Source: an uncultured Ardenticatenia bacterium | GTDB taxonomy: Bacteria > Chloroflexota > Anaerolineae > Promineifilales > Promineifilaceae | Length of the DNA: 5,823 nt | Assembly (NCBI GenBank): GCA_937858165.1 | Contig: CALLZA010000926.1 | Coordinates: 1-5,823, forward strand | Direction: 5' to 3' | Shown: positions 5,322 through 5,823 of the stretch, one piece after another | Layout of the letters: each line of letters starts with the position of its first letter | Position numbering within the stretch: position 1 is the first letter of the stretch | The notes under the pieces: generated by a model | What the model saw: the letters and a program-made list of their open reading frames with translations, nothing else | Databases searched by the model: none | What the model was told of the DNA's origin: nothing | Program-made: the position numbers and the translations under genes

Positions 5322-5728
5322 GAGGTGCAGGGTGCGATACAGCAGCAGTCCGCCCGCGCCGCCCGCAATGACCAGCACTAGCCCGGCCGCGCTGCCCAGG
5401 CCGGTCAGCAGCCCCGCGCCCGGCATCTCCAGGGCGTAGTAATTGTAGAGCAGCAGGCCGCCGACAAGCCCCCACAGTAGCTGGCCGATGCGCTGTGGCA
5501 GCGCCGGCGCGCTGAGCCGGTCGAGCAGTACCGCCGCCAGCCCCACCGCCAGCAGCCCAACCACCACTCCCAGCAGCGACTGCATCGCTGACAAAGCGAT
5601 CAGCCAGCCCGGTTCCTCGGCCGGGCCGGGCAGGGGCGGAGTGGCTGCGGGCGTCGGCGGGTCGGGCGGCAATGTCGGGTCCGCGGGGGCGGCGGGCGGC
5701 GGGGTTGCCGCGCGGGGGGGCGCCGGCC
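5313..5728 (-). CDS. Pro-rich membrane protein, C-terminal fragment, function unknown
   Basis: The frame reads leftward to TAA at 5313-5315 and stays open to the window edge, so this is a 3' partial gene; the TTG at 5672 is inside a Pro/Ala linker and is not a convincing start. The reliable part encodes a Pro/Ala/Thr-rich segment (PPDPPTPAATPPLPGPAEEP), then three hydrophobic spans: WLIALSAMQSLLGVVVGLLA, LLWGLVGGLLLYNYYAL and a Gly/Leu-rich last span of about 25 residues before RTLHLRS. I do not recognise a named family. A soluble, possibly extracytoplasmic domain tethered by the linker to a C-terminal membrane anchor would fit, but that domain is off the window. Hydrophobicity and the codon pattern support real coding up to about 5680; toward 5728 the G-rich sequence becomes doubtful. 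Confidence 0.65.
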
Positions 5729-5823
5729 GGGGGGGGGGGGGGGATAATCGGCGCTGGGGGGCCCCCTTCTGGGAGCAGTGGGACGTCTCAGGGAGACGGC
5801 GCCGCGCCCGATCCGGCGGCGGG
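5729..5823. other. Low-quality contig end with G15 run
   Basis: Fifteen G in a row (5729-5743) are followed by G/C blocks (5756-5766) and unrelated-looking sequence. Long G runs at a contig tip are typical of dark cycles in two-colour Illumina chemistry. The minus-strand frame of the preceding gene remains open through it but yields low-complexity Pro/Arg sequence. No feature can be supported here. Confidence 0.65.

Overview
This GC-rich 5.8 kb window looks like a complete small contig from an environmental (metagenome) assembly. The most likely host is a member of Chloroflexota (Anaerolineae or a relative). That is an inference from three things: the LysM plus Pro/Thr-rich linker architecture, an SDR-type threonine dehydrogenase, and arrays of short intergenic repeats of the CACAGATTA kind. 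No marker gene is present. Neither end is trustworthy genomic DNA. Bases 1-135 are read-through junk, a T run and an Illumina Nextera adapter. The last ~95 bases (from a 15-G run at 5729) look like low-quality sequence.

Layout: (1) 1-135, artefact. (2) 136-664 (+), 3' end of a LysM-domain cell-envelope protein. (3) 672-744, a perfect 32-bp inverted repeat filling the gap between two convergent genes. (4) 743-1378 (-), a glyoxalase II-like metallo-beta-lactamase-fold hydrolase. (5) 1402-1428, a solo repeat array, and 1457-1555, a large inverted repeat of another sequence family. (6) 1558-2883 (-), a 12-span ANK/MATE-like membrane transporter. (7) 2884-3114, a divergent intergenic region with a promoter candidate, a third inverted repeat and a second solo array. 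(8) 3115-4140 (+), an SDR-type L-threonine 3-dehydrogenase. (9) 4141-4335, a non-coding stretch rich in stem-loops. (10) 4336-5253 (+), a cation diffusion facilitator transporter. (11) 5313 onward (-), the C-terminus of a Pro-rich membrane protein of unknown function, running into the poor contig end.

The genes do not form an obvious operon or pathway. They read as independent housekeeping and transport genes separated by structured spacers. Threonine dehydrogenase yields 2-amino-3-ketobutyrate, which can break down to aminoacetone and then methylglyoxal, and the MBL protein resembles glyoxalase II. A detoxification link is therefore conceivable but not shown.

The most noteworthy biology is in the spacers. 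Three inverted repeats and two solo arrays, in three sequence flavours (CACAGATTA, GCAGATTG and CGCAAAG), are all built from 9-nt units. The two solo arrays lie in the same orientation 20-60 bp upstream of the MBL and threonine dehydrogenase start codons. No CRISPR array, tRNA, rRNA, transposase or obvious defence system was seen.
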